A DNA stretch of 64,000 nt from Heyndrickxia oleronia (GCF_017809215.1 NZ_CP065424.1:1582001-1646000), one strand, 5' to 3'. Positions 44,692 to 54,294 are shown, numbered from the stretch's first letter. Notes: generated by a model from the sequence alone, not told the origin. A program made the numbers and translations.

Positions 44692-45687
44692 ATGAAGATT
44701 TCACCAATGGAAACGATATTTAATATATTTAATGAGACAGCCACGATTTTACAAGATGAACTGAATTGCTCGTATTTAGAAGCTCTTGCTGAGACAGGTG
44801 AGAATTTATTTCATGGTAATATTATTCAGGAAGAATTAAGTGAATTAACTGTTAAAAGATTACAAAAAAAATATAGTGAATTAAAGATAGATATGTTCAG
44901 TCAAGAGCAAATTCGTAAAGCCTATCAATTAGCCATTTTAAAAGGTATGAAGGATAGTGTACAATCCAACCATCAAATGACACCTGATTCAATTGGGCTA
45001 GTCTTTAGTTATTTAATAAAAAAATTCATGGCAGAATTGAGTTCTTTTTCATTATTAGATCCAGCTGTAGGAACCGGGAATTTACTAACAACCATTTTAA
45101 ATCAAATGGATGATACAGAGATAACATCCTATGGTGTAGATATTGATGATTTACTCATAAAATTAGCTTACATCGGTGCAAACTTACAAAGCCAGCCTAT
45201 ACAATTCTTTAACCAAGATTCATTAGAGCCATTATTTATAGAATCAGTGGATGCTGTTGTATGTGATTTACCAGTGGGGTATTATCCGAATGATGAAGGT
45301 GCAGAAAAATATACATTAAAAGCAGATAAAGGACATTCTTATGCACATCATTTGTTTATTGAGCAAAGTATTAATCAAACAAAACCAGGTGGATATTTAT
45401 TTTTTCTTATTCCAAATGGTTTATTTGAATCGGAACAGGCACCTAAGCTCCACAAATTTTTATCAGAGCAAGTAAATATACAAGGAATATTAAAACTTCC
45501 TGAATCCATGTTTAAAAATCCAAATGCAGCAAAAAGTATATTTGTTTTACAAAAGAAAGCTCCGGCCTTAAAGGCACCTAAGCAAGTATTAATCGCCAAT
45601 CTTCCTTCCCTTTCCAATCAATCTTCAATGGAAAATATGATTGGAAAAATTGATAAATGGTTCATGGAAAATAAACTAGAACAGTAG
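44692..45687 (+). CDS. ytxK: class I SAM-dependent methyltransferase YtxK
   Basis: A Rossmann-fold methyltransferase related to the HsdM/N6-adenine type: SAM motif LLDPAVGTGNLL, and a DLPVGYYP motif in place of the usual NPPY/F. No specificity subunit or restriction gene is near, and the second motif differs, so DNA methylation is not assured. I chose ATG 44692 after AAGGAGG because a terminator precedes it; 331 residues. Sits between tpx and ackA as in B. subtilis. Confidence 0.9.
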   Translation: MKISPMETIFNIFNETATILQDELNCSYLEALAETGENLFHGNIIQEELSELTVKRLQKKYSELKIDMFSQEQIRKAYQLAILKGMKDSVQSNHQMTPDSIGLVFSYLIKKFMAELSSFSLLDPAVGTGNLLTTILNQMDDTEITSYGVDIDDLLIKLAYIGANLQSQPIQFFNQDSLEPLFIESVDAVVCDLPVGYYPNDEGAEKYTLKADKGHSYAHHLFIEQSINQTKPGGYLFFLIPNGLFESEQAPKLHKFLSEQVNIQGILKLPESMFKNPNAAKSIFVLQKKAPALKAPKQVLIANLPSLSNQSSMENMIGKIDKWFMENKLEQ

Positions 45688-45733
45688 TTGTTATTTCTTG
45701 ACTTTACGATTGTATTTTGTAATAAAAATGATG

Positions 45734-45767
45734 AAGAGGTCACCTACCTAGGTGGCCTCTTATTTTT
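45734..45767 (+). terminator. terminator after ytxK
   Basis: AAGAGGTCACCTA / TAGGTGGCCTCTT with TATTTTT. Confidence 0.88.
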
Positions 45768-45825
45768 CCCTTTTTAGGTTATTTAATGGTATTTCCAAAT
45801 CATTTGAATTAACTTTCTTTTTTAG

Positions 45826-45839
45826 TGTAAACGCTTTTA
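45826..45839 (+). promoter_or_regulatory. cre-like CcpA site upstream of ackA
   Basis: TGTAAACGCTTTTA matches the cre consensus TGWNANCGNTNWCA at all but one fixed position. It lies 119 bases before the ackA start. In B. subtilis CcpA activates ackA from an upstream cre. The promoter itself is weak (GATAAT near 45856). Confidence 0.75.
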
Positions 45840-45957
45840 CTCTGCTTAATGCTTGATAATATCTATTTTGGGGATTACAATGATAAATCGAATAGTAAGT
45901 ATAGATAAAATTCATACTATCGAGTTTAACTTTCAAAAGATGAGAGGGAAGGTAGAA

Positions 45958-47145
45958 ATGGCGAAAATTATAGCGATAAATGCTGGAAGCTCTTCACTAA
46001 AATTTCAATTATTTCAAATGCCTGAAGAACGTGTTATAACAAAAGGTCTAATTGAAAGAATTGGATTATCAGATTCAATCTTTACGATAACGGTAGATAA
46101 TGAGAAACACGAGGAGATTCTTGATATTCCCAATCATGAAGTAGCAGTAAAACTCCTTTTAGATCGTTTAACTAAGCTTCACATCATTCATTCCTTAGAT
46201 GAAATTGAAGGAGTGGGTCATCGTGTTGTACATGGAGGAGAAACATATAATGATTCTGTTCTTATAACCGATGAAGTCATTCAACAGCTAATTGAACTTT
46301 CAGAATTAGCTCCTCTTCATAATCCAGCTAATATTACAGGGATCCAAGCATTCAAATCTGTTTTGCCGAACATTCCATCAGTAGCTGTTTTTGATACGGC
46401 ATTTCATCAAACAATGCCGGAAAATTCGTTTTTATATAGCTTACCTTATGATTATTATAAAAAATATGGCATACGTAAATATGGTTTCCATGGAACGTCA
46501 CATAAATATGTTTCCCTTCGTGCGGCAGAAATGCTAGGACGCCCAGTTGAACAATTAAGATTAATATCTTGTCATCTTGGTAATGGTGCTAGTATTGCTG
46601 CAATAGAAGGAGGGAAATCGATTGATACATCCATGGGTTTTACTCCATTAGCAGGAGTAGCGATGGGAACGCGTTCTGGGAATATTGATCCAGCTCTCAT
46701 TCCTTTCATTATGGATAAAACTGGTAAAACAGCTGATGAAGTACTTGAGGTTCTAAATAAAAAATCAGGTATGTTAGGAGTATCTGGTTTATCAAGTGAC
46801 CTTCGCGATATTGAACAAGAAGCGGCAAAGGGCAATAAACGTGCAGAATTAGCTTTAGAAGTATTTGCGAATCGGATTCATAAATATATCGGTTCCTACT
46901 CTGCAAGAATGTCCGGTGTCGATGCAATTATTTTTACTGCAGGAATTGGCGAGAATAGTGAACTTATTCGTGCGCGGGTACTGCATGGATTAGAATTTAT
47001 GGGTGTATATTGGGATCCTTCTTTAAATAAAATCCGTGGGAAGGAAGCATTTATTAATTACCCTCATTCTCCAGTTAAAGTCATGGTTATACCGACCAAT
47101 GAAGAGGTTATGATTGCACGCGATGTTGTGCGATTATCTAAATAA
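45958..47145 (+). CDS. ackA: acetate kinase
   Basis: AckA makes ATP and acetate from acetyl phosphate. Motifs seen are [12 protein letters not shown], the substrate-site [27 protein letters not shown] and the GTRSGNIDP loop. I chose ATG 45958 ([10 protein letters not shown]) after GGGAAGG rather than upstream ATGs in the leader; 395 residues. The cre-like site suggests CcpA control. With acsA, acuA/C and ytcI it covers acetate formation and re-use. Confidence 0.96.
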   Translation: MAKIIAINAGSSSLKFQLFQMPEERVITKGLIERIGLSDSIFTITVDNEKHEEILDIPNHEVAVKLLLDRLTKLHIIHSLDEIEGVGHRVVHGGETYNDSVLITDEVIQQLIELSELAPLHNPANITGIQAFKSVLPNIPSVAVFDTAFHQTMPENSFLYSLPYDYYKKYGIRKYGFHGTSHKYVSLRAAEMLGRPVEQLRLISCHLGNGASIAAIEGGKSIDTSMGFTPLAGVAMGTRSGNIDPALIPFIMDKTGKTADEVLEVLNKKSGMLGVSGLSSDLRDIEQEAAKGNKRAELALEVFANRIHKYIGSYSARMSGVDAIIFTAGIGENSELIRARVLHGLEFMGVYWDPSLNKIRGKEAFINYPHSPVKVMVIPTNEEVMIARDVVRLSK

Positions 47146-47148
47146 GAC

Positions 47149-47186
47149 AAAAAGGCAAACATATTCGTTTGCCTTTTTGTTTTTTT
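47149..47186 (+). terminator. terminator after ackA
   Basis: AAAAAGGCAAAC / GTTTGCCTTTTT with TTTTTTT tail. Confidence 0.93.
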
Positions 47187-47294
47187 GAAGAATAACATCA
47201 TGTTCGTTAATTTATAATGACTAAAGGAATTATTTTAGCGATATGATATACTTGGTTAAACTGGATAAATATCTACATAACGAGGTGAATCCTG

Positions 47295-48098
47295 ATGAAA
47301 TGGACCAATAGAGATCAAGCCGTCTGGGAAGAAATCGAAAACTATATTCAGTCTATCCGTTCAAACGATTTTAAAGATACATATATTCAATGGGTGGATC
47401 AAGCAATTTCGTTTATACCTAAACATTTATCCGACATTTTTTTTGAAAAATTAGATTCTTGGTTATTTCATTTACATTCATTTATTCAAGCTTCTCAAAT
47501 ACAAGAGGATGCAAGAATAAGAATTCTTACTAGTGCACGTGTATTTGATGAAAGTATACAAACCATTGCAGATATGCGAAAACTATCGATTGATCAGCTT
47601 TCTTTTATTGCAGATCAACATAGTGCAAGACATCGTTTATATGCATTAGCACAAGGAGGAATGACGGGAACGGGGAAATCAATTTTACTTAGTACTGATT
47701 TTTTAGTTCTAATGATGTTAAATTTGCGATCGGTACAAATTACTGCAATTTCTTATGGATATGATGTAAAAACCCCACTTGAATTGATGATTTCTCTTAA
47801 AGTGTTTCATGCTGCGACATTACCAAAAAGATTGAGAAGAGAAGCATGGGAAGGTATTGTCATTGATCTCCAGGAAGACCCCTATTTTTATCAAGGTCCC
47901 GAAAATTTATTATCATATCAATGGCTGGAAGAACCCTTTAAGCAAATTTTAAAAACATATTTTATCACAATGTTTAAATCGAAGCCGTCAATTATTCCGA
48001 TTGCAATTGGAGCAGGGCTTAATTATCAATTTTCAAGAAAAGTAACTGATTTTGCAGATAAATTTTACAAATATAGACATTTACTTGATAAAGGATGA
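47295..48098 (+). CDS. EcsC-family protein
   Basis: An EcsC-domain protein (PF12787) of 267 residues, with DIFFEKLDSWLFHLHSFIQ, a glycine-rich GGMTGTGKSILLSTDFL, and the C-terminal PIAIGAGLNYQFSRKVTDFA. The family is of unknown function and often next to transporters or moaB. GAGGTG precedes the ATG. The stop overlaps the start region of moaB. Confidence 0.85.
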   Translation: MKWTNRDQAVWEEIENYIQSIRSNDFKDTYIQWVDQAISFIPKHLSDIFFEKLDSWLFHLHSFIQASQIQEDARIRILTSARVFDESIQTIADMRKLSIDQLSFIADQHSARHRLYALAQGGMTGTGKSILLSTDFLVLMMLNLRSVQITAISYGYDVKTPLELMISLKVFHAATLPKRLRREAWEGIVIDLQEDPYFYQGPENLLSYQWLEEPFKQILKTYFITMFKSKPSIIPIAIGAGLNYQFSRKVTDFADKFYKYRHLLDKG

Positions 48099-48103
48099 TT
48101 GGA

Positions 48104-48619
48104 ATGGGTGTTACAAAGCATAAAGAGAACGGCACTCGAAAAGTTAGTTGTGGTGTTATTACAGTTAGTGATACAAGAACAACTGAGACGGATAGAAGCG
48201 GGAAATTAATGATGGATTTATTAACTACAAAAGGTCATCGTGTGCATGATTATCGAATTGTTATTGATCAAGGAGCACAAATTTTAGAAGCGGTCGAGAA
48301 CATGGCGGAGAATAATCATATAGAAGTCATTTTAATGAATGGTGGCACAGGTATTGCAATAAGGGATGTTACCATTGAAACGGTTAGTCCTCTATTTGAT
48401 AAGGAGCTTACAGGCTTTGGTGAGTTATTTCGGTATTTAAGCTATATAGAGGATATTGGTTCAGCAGCCATGCTATCAAGAGCGACAGCGGGTGTTTATA
48501 AAAATAAAATCATCTTTATCACACCTGGCTCTACTGGAGCAGTTAAGCTTGCAATGACGAAACTAATTATTCCAGAACTCCCTCATATTATTCATGAGTT
48601 AGCAAAAGATATACGATAA
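48104..48619 (+). CDS. moaB: MoaB, molybdopterin-biosynthesis MogA/MoaB-family protein
   Basis: MoaB/MogA proteins adenylate molybdopterin. GVITVSDTRTTETDRSGK, NGGTGIAIRDVTIETV and MLSRATAGV..TPGSTGAVKLAM are present; 171 residues. No other molybdenum-cofactor genes are near. I prefer ATG 48104 after AAAGGA at normal spacing; ATG 48095 overlaps the previous stop. Coupled to the EcsC-like gene. Confidence 0.92.
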   Translation: MGVTKHKENGTRKVSCGVITVSDTRTTETDRSGKLMMDLLTTKGHRVHDYRIVIDQGAQILEAVENMAENNHIEVILMNGGTGIAIRDVTIETVSPLFDKELTGFGELFRYLSYIEDIGSAAMLSRATAGVYKNKIIFITPGSTGAVKLAMTKLIIPELPHIIHELAKDIR

Positions 48620-48731
48620 ATTTTCATTATAGAAGCGACAAACAGCGTTAAACATTCCTCTTCCAAATTTTAGAGAGCATAACTAATCCTATAATTCAAA
48701 CAATATAGGTTAGAAAATAGGAAGGGGTAAG

Positions 48732-48863
48732 ATGATGAATAAAAAAGAATTATTCTATGATGAACAAGGTGTAGAGCAAATCAGTAATCAAATAATGAGT
48801 GCTTATACGAGTGGCACAGTTGATCGACCAGATATAAATGATGAAGAAGAAAATAGTAAATAA
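48732..48863 (+). CDS. small acidic protein, DUF4025/YozQ-like
   Basis: A 43-residue acidic peptide, MMNKKELFYDEQGVEQISNQ then IMSAYTSGTVDRPDINDEEE, behind a strong AGGAAGGGG site. The EQ.S.QIMSAYTSGTVD block resembles the core of DUF4025 (YozQ) proteins, which are small and sporulation-related. This is a short match. It precedes a strong terminator. Not in the argG-argH place known from B. subtilis, where no arg genes are present here. Confidence 0.6.
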   Translation: MMNKKELFYDEQGVEQISNQIMSAYTSGTVDRPDINDEEENSK

Positions 48864-48949
48864 AGGCTTCAAAGGCTCTTATAATGTTTGCAAATTATTT
48901 TAAACTTTACCTTAACAGCAATATTATATGAGTAACGATCCTAATAGAA

Positions 48950-48974
48950 AAGGAATCAGCTTAGCTGATTCCTT
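48950..48974 (+). terminator. terminator after the small acidic gene
   Basis: Perfect 11-bp stem AAGGAATCAGC / GCTGATTCCTT with TTA loop and a T run. Confidence 0.93.
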
Positions 48975-48989
48975 TTTTATTTTATTTAA

Positions 48990-49180
48990 GGCTGTTTTCG
49001 TATAGTTTGTTGTTTGTGTAAAAGCCCAACTGCCGGCTTTTACACCTAATAAAGATTCATCGGTTCTTATGAAGATTGCAGCTCTTTTCTCAGAGAAATA
49101 AAAGGTGTAGTGGTCTTCAGCCGATAGTAGTTATTAGTTAAAATTTTACTTAAATAGCAACAATGCTTGAGAAAAGAGCC
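48990..49180. mobile_element. intact 191-bp MITE-like element with 8-bp target duplication
   Basis: The element begins GGCTGTTTTCGTATAGTTTG and ends CAATGCTTGAGAAAAGAGCC; the two ends form an imperfect terminal inverted repeat of about 25 bp. The flanking octamers are identical: TTATTTAA at 48982-48989 and 49181-49188. A perfect 11-bp internal hairpin (GTGTAAAAGCC 49016-49026 / GGCTTTTACAC 49035-49045) is included. No coding frame. The right duplicate contains the pepQ stop codon. The 8-bp duplication and GGCTC-type ends would fit an ISL3-like transposase acting in trans; this is inference. Confidence 0.88.
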
Positions 49181-50278
49181 TTATTTAATAATTTGCAATT
49201 CCTTAGGGAAGGCAGTTAAAATTTCTACTCCATCTTTTGTGACAAATACATCATCTTCTATACGGACACCAGCAACATTAGGGACGTAAATTCCTGGTTC
49301 AATAGTAAAGACCATTCCTTCTTGAATAATAAGTTCATTAGTATTTGTTACAGAAGGATATTCATGAACACCAATACCTAATCCATGACCAAGTCGATGT
49401 GGGAAGTATTGTCCATAGCCAGCTTCAGTAATAATATTTCTAGCAATATTATCTAAATCTTTTGCTTGGACACCTGGCTTGGTTGCATTTATTGCTTCTA
49501 TCTCTGCTTTTAATACAGTATTATAAATTTTTTCTTGTTCTTCATTAAAATGATCGTAAGCAACTGTACGAGTAATATCTGAACAATATCCTTCATATAC
49601 AACACCTAAATCAAAAAGAACAAAGTCGCCTTTTTTAATTTTAGTTAGGCCAGGGTTACCATGGGGTGAGGCAGCATTTGCTCCAGTTAGCACCATCGTT
49701 GAGAAGGACATTTCAGAGATTCCCTTTTTCTTTAATTCATATTCAATGGCAGCAATAATATCTAATTCTGTTTTGCCTTCTTTAATTTCACTAACACCTG
49801 TTTGCACAGCGAAATCAGCAAATTCCGCTGCTTTTTTTAATAGCTCTTTTTCTTTCTCGTTCTTAATCAAACGTAACTGACGTAGTTTTTCTTCGGCAGC
49901 GATGAATTTAGTGCCCTCAAATCGATTGATTAACTGTTCATATCTTTCTACAATTACATGTTCTTTTTCCAATGCCATTGTATGTATATTCGTTACACGA
50001 CTTTTCATGTTTTTTTCAAGTGTATCCCATGGATTGTCGGTATCTGAACATCCAATCACTTCATATTCCCATCCAGTAGCCTTTGCATCGTTAACATCCA
50101 ATGATGGACAGATTAGGAATGGTTCAGCTTCCTGAAACACTGCAATACCGAGTAGTCGTTCATGAGGATCACTTCGAAATCCACTTAAATAAAATACGTT
50201 TTCAGTTGAAGTTATAAAGGCAGAATCTATATTTTCTTGTTTAAGCCAATTCATTAATTCATGTAGTCGTTGATTCAT
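49181..50278 (-). CDS. pepQ: Xaa-Pro dipeptidase (M24 family)
   Basis: A metallopeptidase of the creatinase/prolidase fold cleaving X-Pro dipeptides. Metal ligands fit FDLGVVYEGYCSDITRT (two Asp), GHGLGIGVHEYP, and the C-terminal TIEPGIY and RIEDD. I chose ATG 50278 (MNQRLHE), nine bases after AAGGAG, over ATG 50287, which abuts that site; 365 residues. A MITE-like insertion lies exactly at its 3' end but the stop codon is kept. Confidence 0.93.
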   Translation of the reverse strand: MNQRLHELMNWLKQENIDSAFITSTENVFYLSGFRSDPHERLLGIAVFQEAEPFLICPSLDVNDAKATGWEYEVIGCSDTDNPWDTLEKNMKSRVTNIHTMALEKEHVIVERYEQLINRFEGTKFIAAEEKLRQLRLIKNEKEKELLKKAAEFADFAVQTGVSEIKEGKTELDIIAAIEYELKKKGISEMSFSTMVLTGANAASPHGNPGLTKIKKGDFVLFDLGVVYEGYCSDITRTVAYDHFNEEQEKIYNTVLKAEIEAINATKPGVQAKDLDNIARNIITEAGYGQYFPHRLGHGLGIGVHEYPSVTNTNELIIQEGMVFTIEPGIYVPNVAGVRIEDDVFVTKDGVEILTAFPKELQIIK

Positions 50279-50475
50279 TTTTTTCATCTCCTTAAATACG
50301 TATATATACAGAATAGCAGAAATGATTCAGACTATCTATTTTTGAAGCTGTATGAAATATAAAAGTTTCTTTTAATTTTAGTTCAAAAAGGGTATTTTGT
50401 AATATGATGAAGGATTTCTTTAGTTTCTATGGAAATAAAGAAATAGGCTAGTTTTTTTAAAAGGAGAGAGAGTAA

Positions 50476-51156
50476 ATGAAGGTATCCTATCATGGTCATT
50501 CAATTGTAAAGGTTGAAACGAAAGGTAAGACAATTTTATTCGACCCATTTATTACGGGAAATTCACAAACTGATTTAAAGGTAGAAAATGAACATCCTGA
50601 TTATATTATTCTGACACATGGGCATGGGGATCATGTCGGTGACACAGTTGAACTTGCCAAAAAAAGCGGGGCTCTAGTGATTGCGAATAATGAAATTGCC
50701 AATTATTTAAGCTGGCAGGGAATTAATACTCATCCTATGCATATTGGAGGTTCGTTCGAATTTGAATTTGGAAAAGTAAAATTAACACCTGCTTTTCACG
50801 GATCTGCATTAATCACCGAAAATAAAGAAATAATTTATCTAGGAATGCCTACAGGAGTACTATTAATGGTAGAAGGTAAAACGATCTATCATGCGGGTGA
50901 TACAGGGTTATTTTCAGATATGAAACTGATAGGTGAGAGACATCCTATTGATTTAGCGTTTTTACCAATTGGAGATAATTTTACGATGGGGCCTGAGGAT
51001 GCTGCAATTGCAGCCAAGTTCTGTCAAGCTAAGGTCGTTGTACCAATCCATTACAATACCTTTCCACCAATCAAACAGGATCCACAGGTTTTTATTGACT
51101 TATTAGAAAAAAATAATGGAAAGATAATGAGTGCTGGAGATTCAATGAATCTTTAA
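50476..51156 (+). CDS. ytkL: metal-dependent hydrolase YtkL (UPF0173)
   Basis: A metallo-beta-lactamase-fold hydrolase; HxHxDH-type motif appears as [12 protein letters not shown], with further ligands in FHGS, HAGDTGL and PIHYNT. Length 226, as in the UPF0173 family, whose substrate is unknown. GGAGAGAG precedes the ATG. A terminator follows. Confidence 0.93.
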   Translation: MKVSYHGHSIVKVETKGKTILFDPFITGNSQTDLKVENEHPDYIILTHGHGDHVGDTVELAKKSGALVIANNEIANYLSWQGINTHPMHIGGSFEFEFGKVKLTPAFHGSALITENKEIIYLGMPTGVLLMVEGKTIYHAGDTGLFSDMKLIGERHPIDLAFLPIGDNFTMGPEDAAIAAKFCQAKVVVPIHYNTFPPIKQDPQVFIDLLEKNNGKIMSAGDSMNL

Positions 51157-51158
51157 AA

Positions 51159-51186
51159 AAGAGGACCTATGTGGTCTTCTTTTTTT
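51159..51186 (+). terminator. terminator after ytkL
   Basis: AAGAGGACC / GGTCTTCTT with a TTTTTT tail. Confidence 0.9.
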
Positions 51187-51260
51187 CTTTATATTTAGTA
51201 TTTGACCGTGTGGTTTGTGCATAGAATAATACAAGCTTATTTATGGGGAGGGAATAAATC

Positions 51261-51494
51261 ATGAGAAACAGATACTTACTATGTATGCTATTAACCATAT
51301 TAATGCTGTATTATGCACTACCTCATTTATCATTTTCACTTGAAAATAAGCAGGGCATTTTTTCATTAGCATGGTTAGGATTATCATTACTAGTTTTCGC
51401 AGGAAACCTTTCGGCTTGGCTCTATACACCAAAAAAATATCGAGCGAATCAAAAAATTGCTGAAACCACTCGAAAACGTGCACGTTCGAATTAA
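51261..51494 (+). CDS. small two-helix membrane protein, unknown function
   Basis: A 77-residue protein with two hydrophobic segments (YLLCMLLTILMLYYALPHL; IFSLAWLGLSLLVFAGNLSAWL) and a basic C-terminal tail (TRKRARSN). GGGGAGGG precedes the ATG. Family not recognised. It lies between ytkL and ytoI, with which it may be cotranscribed. Confidence 0.78.
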   Translation: MRNRYLLCMLLTILMLYYALPHLSFSLENKQGIFSLAWLGLSLLVFAGNLSAWLYTPKKYRANQKIAETTRKRARSN

Positions 51495-51581
51495 GTGTTT
51501 TTCGCGCTAAAAATTGAATTGCCAAGCTATTCACCTTATAATGTAACTAATATAGTAAGCGGAAAGAATTGGGTGGGGAGC

Positions 51582-52886
51582 TTGGCAACAAAACATGAAC
51601 AAATATTACAATATATAGATAATTTACCAATTGGTGAAAAAATTTCAGTTAGACAAATTGCCAAGGCATTAAATGTAAGTGAAGGTACTGCTTATCGAGC
51701 GATTAAGGATGCTGAAAATAAAGGATATGTCAGTACGATTGAAAGAGTTGGTACCATTCGCATTGAAAGTAAGAAGAAAAACAATATTGAAAAGTTAACC
51801 TTTGCAGAAGTTGTGAATATTGTTGATGGACAAGTACTAGGTGGCAAAAAAGGACTACATAAAACGTTAACTCGATTTGTTATTGGTGCCATGAAGCTTG
51901 AGGCGATGATGAAGTATACGGGTGCCGGAAATTTACTTATTATCGGAAATCGGACAAAGGCTCATGAATTAGCATTAAGAGCTGGAGCAGCCGTCTTAAT
52001 AACAGGTGGTTTTGATACAGACGAAGAAGTAAAGAAACTAGCGGATGAATTAGAATTACCTATCTTATCAACAAGCTATGATACTTTTACAGTTGCAACG
52101 ATGATTAACCGAGCCATTTATGATCAATTAATTAAGAAGGAAATCATATTAGTTGAAGATATCTTAACCCCAATTGATCAAACTGCCTATTTACTGAATA
52201 ATGATAATCTAGGTAGTTGGTATAAAAAAAATAAATTGACCTCCCATAGTCGCTTTCCTGTTGTTGATAAAGGAATGAAAGTACTTGGAATGGTCACTTC
52301 AAAAGATATTATCGAACATGATTATCAGGTGACAATTGAGAAGGTAATGACCAAAAATCCTATTACCGTAGGATTAAAGACAAGTGTTACTTCAGCTGCA
52401 CATATGATGATTTGGGAAGGGATTGAGGTTCTTCCTGTTGTAGATGATTATCATCGACTATTTGGCATCATTAGTAGGCAGGATGTGTTAAAAGCTTTAC
52501 AAATGTCCCAACGTCAGCCACAAGTTGGTGAAACAATTGATGATATTATTACAACTCAGATCGATGCAAATAGTAGTGATGAAAGCTATTATTTTGAAGT
52601 TTCCCCGCAAATGACAAATCCCCTAGGGACGATCTCTTATGGGGTATTTACTACACTTGTGTATGAAGCAGCTTCCAGAAAATTAAAAAAGCAAAAAAAG
52701 GGCGATATAGTAATTGAGAATTTAACAATCTATTTTATTAAGCCTGTACAAATCGAGAGTACAATTGAGGTTGTTCCGACCATTTTAGAGGCAGGGCGTA
52801 AATTCGGGAAAATGGACGTTGAAGTATTTAATGAAGGGCAGCTTGTGGGAAAAGCTTTATTAATGTGTCAATTAATTGATAGGTAA
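51582..52886 (+). CDS. ytoI: YtoI: HTH, DRTGG, two CBS, hotdog-domain protein
   Basis: Domains in order: winged helix-turn-helix (KISVRQIAKALNVSEGTAYRAI), DRTGG domain, two CBS domains (about 190-310: SHSRFPVVDKGMKVLGMVT; GIEVLPVVDDYHRLFGII) and a MaoC/thioesterase-like hotdog (330-434). It is probably a nucleotide- or acyl-CoA-sensing regulator; target unknown. I chose TTG 51582 (MATKHEQILQYI) behind GGTGGGGAG, not the GTG at 51495 directly after the upstream stop; 434 residues. Confidence 0.88.
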   Translation: MATKHEQILQYIDNLPIGEKISVRQIAKALNVSEGTAYRAIKDAENKGYVSTIERVGTIRIESKKKNNIEKLTFAEVVNIVDGQVLGGKKGLHKTLTRFVIGAMKLEAMMKYTGAGNLLIIGNRTKAHELALRAGAAVLITGGFDTDEEVKKLADELELPILSTSYDTFTVATMINRAIYDQLIKKEIILVEDILTPIDQTAYLLNNDNLGSWYKKNKLTSHSRFPVVDKGMKVLGMVTSKDIIEHDYQVTIEKVMTKNPITVGLKTSVTSAAHMMIWEGIEVLPVVDDYHRLFGIISRQDVLKALQMSQRQPQVGETIDDIITTQIDANSSDESYYFEVSPQMTNPLGTISYGVFTTLVYEAASRKLKKQKKGDIVIENLTIYFIKPVQIESTIEVVPTILEAGRKFGKMDVEVFNEGQLVGKALLMCQLIDR

Positions 52887-52898
52887 GTATATGTGAAA

Positions 52899-52930
52899 AA
52901 GGGATGTCCTTTACTAGGACACCCTCTTTC
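52899..52930. terminator. terminator between ytoI and ytpI
   Basis: AGGGATGTCCT / AGGACACCCT stem with A run before and T-rich sequence after. Confidence 0.85.
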
Positions 52931-52940
52931 TATTCAGCGA

Positions 52941-53243
52941 TTATTCATTTATTTCCTCAAGTTCCTTTATAGCAAAAGGTTTAAAATAACGCAATGACTT
53001 AATCCCTGCCCACACACTAAAAAAGCCTAAAAGGATAAAAATTCCTCCTATAATGTAGGTAATGGTCGAAGGGTGTAGGAATAATTGATTAATACCAAAC
53101 AAACCAACGAATAAGCCAAGTGCAATACCTGATTTTCCAGATAAATATTTTTTCTCCATTGGAAGACGACTTCTGACAAATTTTATTTTATAGAATACAT
53201 AGAATGTCAGTGATAAAATAATTAACAATACTAAAAAAGGCAT
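52941..53243 (-). CDS. ytpI: YtpI-family membrane protein
   Basis: A 100-residue protein of the YtpI family (PF14007), with an N-terminal helix (PFLVLLIILSLTFYVFYKI), two further helices and the family-typical SGKSGIALGLFVGLFGINQLF. Function unknown. GGAGGGAAGTAA precedes the ATG. Divergent from nrnA, matching the B. subtilis order ytoI-ytpI-nrnA. Confidence 0.88.
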   Translation of the reverse strand: MPFLVLLIILSLTFYVFYKIKFVRSRLPMEKKYLSGKSGIALGLFVGLFGINQLFLHPSTITYIIGGIFILLGFFSVWAGIKSLRYFKPFAIKELEEINE

Positions 53244-53358
53244 TTACTTCCCTCCAACACGTATAATAACAATATTGATTTTATTGTAACGAGTTTTAAA
53301 TGAAAAAGCCACAGAGGTTCATTAAATAATCTTGACAATTTATAAAGGGGTTAAAAGA

Positions 53359-54294
53359 ATGAAAGATCAAATTTTAAAAACTATAAAACAATATGAAACG
53401 ATCATCGTTCATCGTCATGTTCGACCTGATCCGGATGCATATGGTTCACAAGGTGGGCTTGTAGAAATTTTACGTACTTCATTTCCGGATAAAAAAATTT
53501 ATGCTGTCGGAAAACCGGATCCATCATTGGAATTCCTAAGACAATTAGACATTGTGCCAGACGAGACTTACCAAAATGCATTAGTGATTGTTTGTGACAC
53601 GGCAAATGAAGAAAGAATATGTGACCGTCGGTATAAACTGGGAGATAAATTGATTAAAATCGACCATCATCCAAATGAAGATGCATATGGAGATTTGCTT
53701 TGGGTAGATACTTCAGCTTCATCCACCAGTGAAATGATTTATGAATTCTATCTATTTGGATTGGAAAAAGGGTTAAAAATAAACGATGAGGCCGCAAGAC
53801 TAATCTATAGCGGGATTGTTGGTGATACTGGAAGATTTTTATATCCGAGTACAACCCAAAAGACATTTGATTTCGCAGGTGAGCTAATTAAGTTTTCCTT
53901 CGATCGTAACGAATTATATGACAAAATGTATGAGCGTGATCCAAAGGTGATTAAATTGCATGGATATGTTCTACAAAACTTTGAAATGTATGTCAATGGG
54001 GCAGCAGTTGTTAAGCTTAGTAAAGATCTATTGAAGAAATTTAATGTCATTCCTTCAGAAGCATCCTTATTAGTTAGTACACTTGGCGATGTTAAAGGGA
54101 TCAAGGCTTGGTGTTTTTTTATTGAAGAAGAAGATCAAATTCGTGTCCGACTTCGCTCGAAAGGACCAGTTATTAATCAATTAGCAAAGAAATACAATGG
54201 CGGAGGACATCCATTAGCAGCAGGAGCATCAGTTTATTCATGGAATGAAGTGGATACAGTAATAGATGACTTGATTGAATTGTGCAAAGACTAG
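53359..54294 (+). CDS. nrnA: bifunctional oligoribonuclease / pAp phosphatase NrnA
   Basis: NrnA degrades nano-RNA and c-di-GMP-derived pGpG, and dephosphorylates pAp. DHH motifs include HVRPDPDAYGS, VCDTANEER, KIDHHPN and the DHHA1 motif NGGGHPLAAG. I chose ATG 53359 (MKDQILKTIK), after AAAGGGG, over a TTG nine codons upstream; 311 residues. In this window it could act downstream of c-di-GMP made by DgcP. Confidence 0.95.
   Translation: MKDQILKTIKQYETIIVHRHVRPDPDAYGSQGGLVEILRTSFPDKKIYAVGKPDPSLEFLRQLDIVPDETYQNALVIVCDTANEERICDRRYKLGDKLIKIDHHPNEDAYGDLLWVDTSASSTSEMIYEFYLFGLEKGLKINDEAARLIYSGIVGDTGRFLYPSTTQKTFDFAGELIKFSFDRNELYDKMYERDPKVIKLHGYVLQNFEMYVNGAAVVKLSKDLLKKFNVIPSEASLLVSTLGDVKGIKAWCFFIEEEDQIRVRLRSKGPVINQLAKKYNGGGHPLAAGASVYSWNEVDTVIDDLIELCKD

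Noticed and set aside
44692..45687. Orphan restriction-modification methylase
   Set aside because: YtxK has an HsdM-like fold but lacks a standard NPPY/F motif and has no R-M partners; its position is conserved in Bacillus core genomes.
48895..48945. Another decayed repeat copy before the intact element
   Set aside because: AAACTTTACCTTAACAGCAA resembles the right half, but the end motif is missing; too weak to list.
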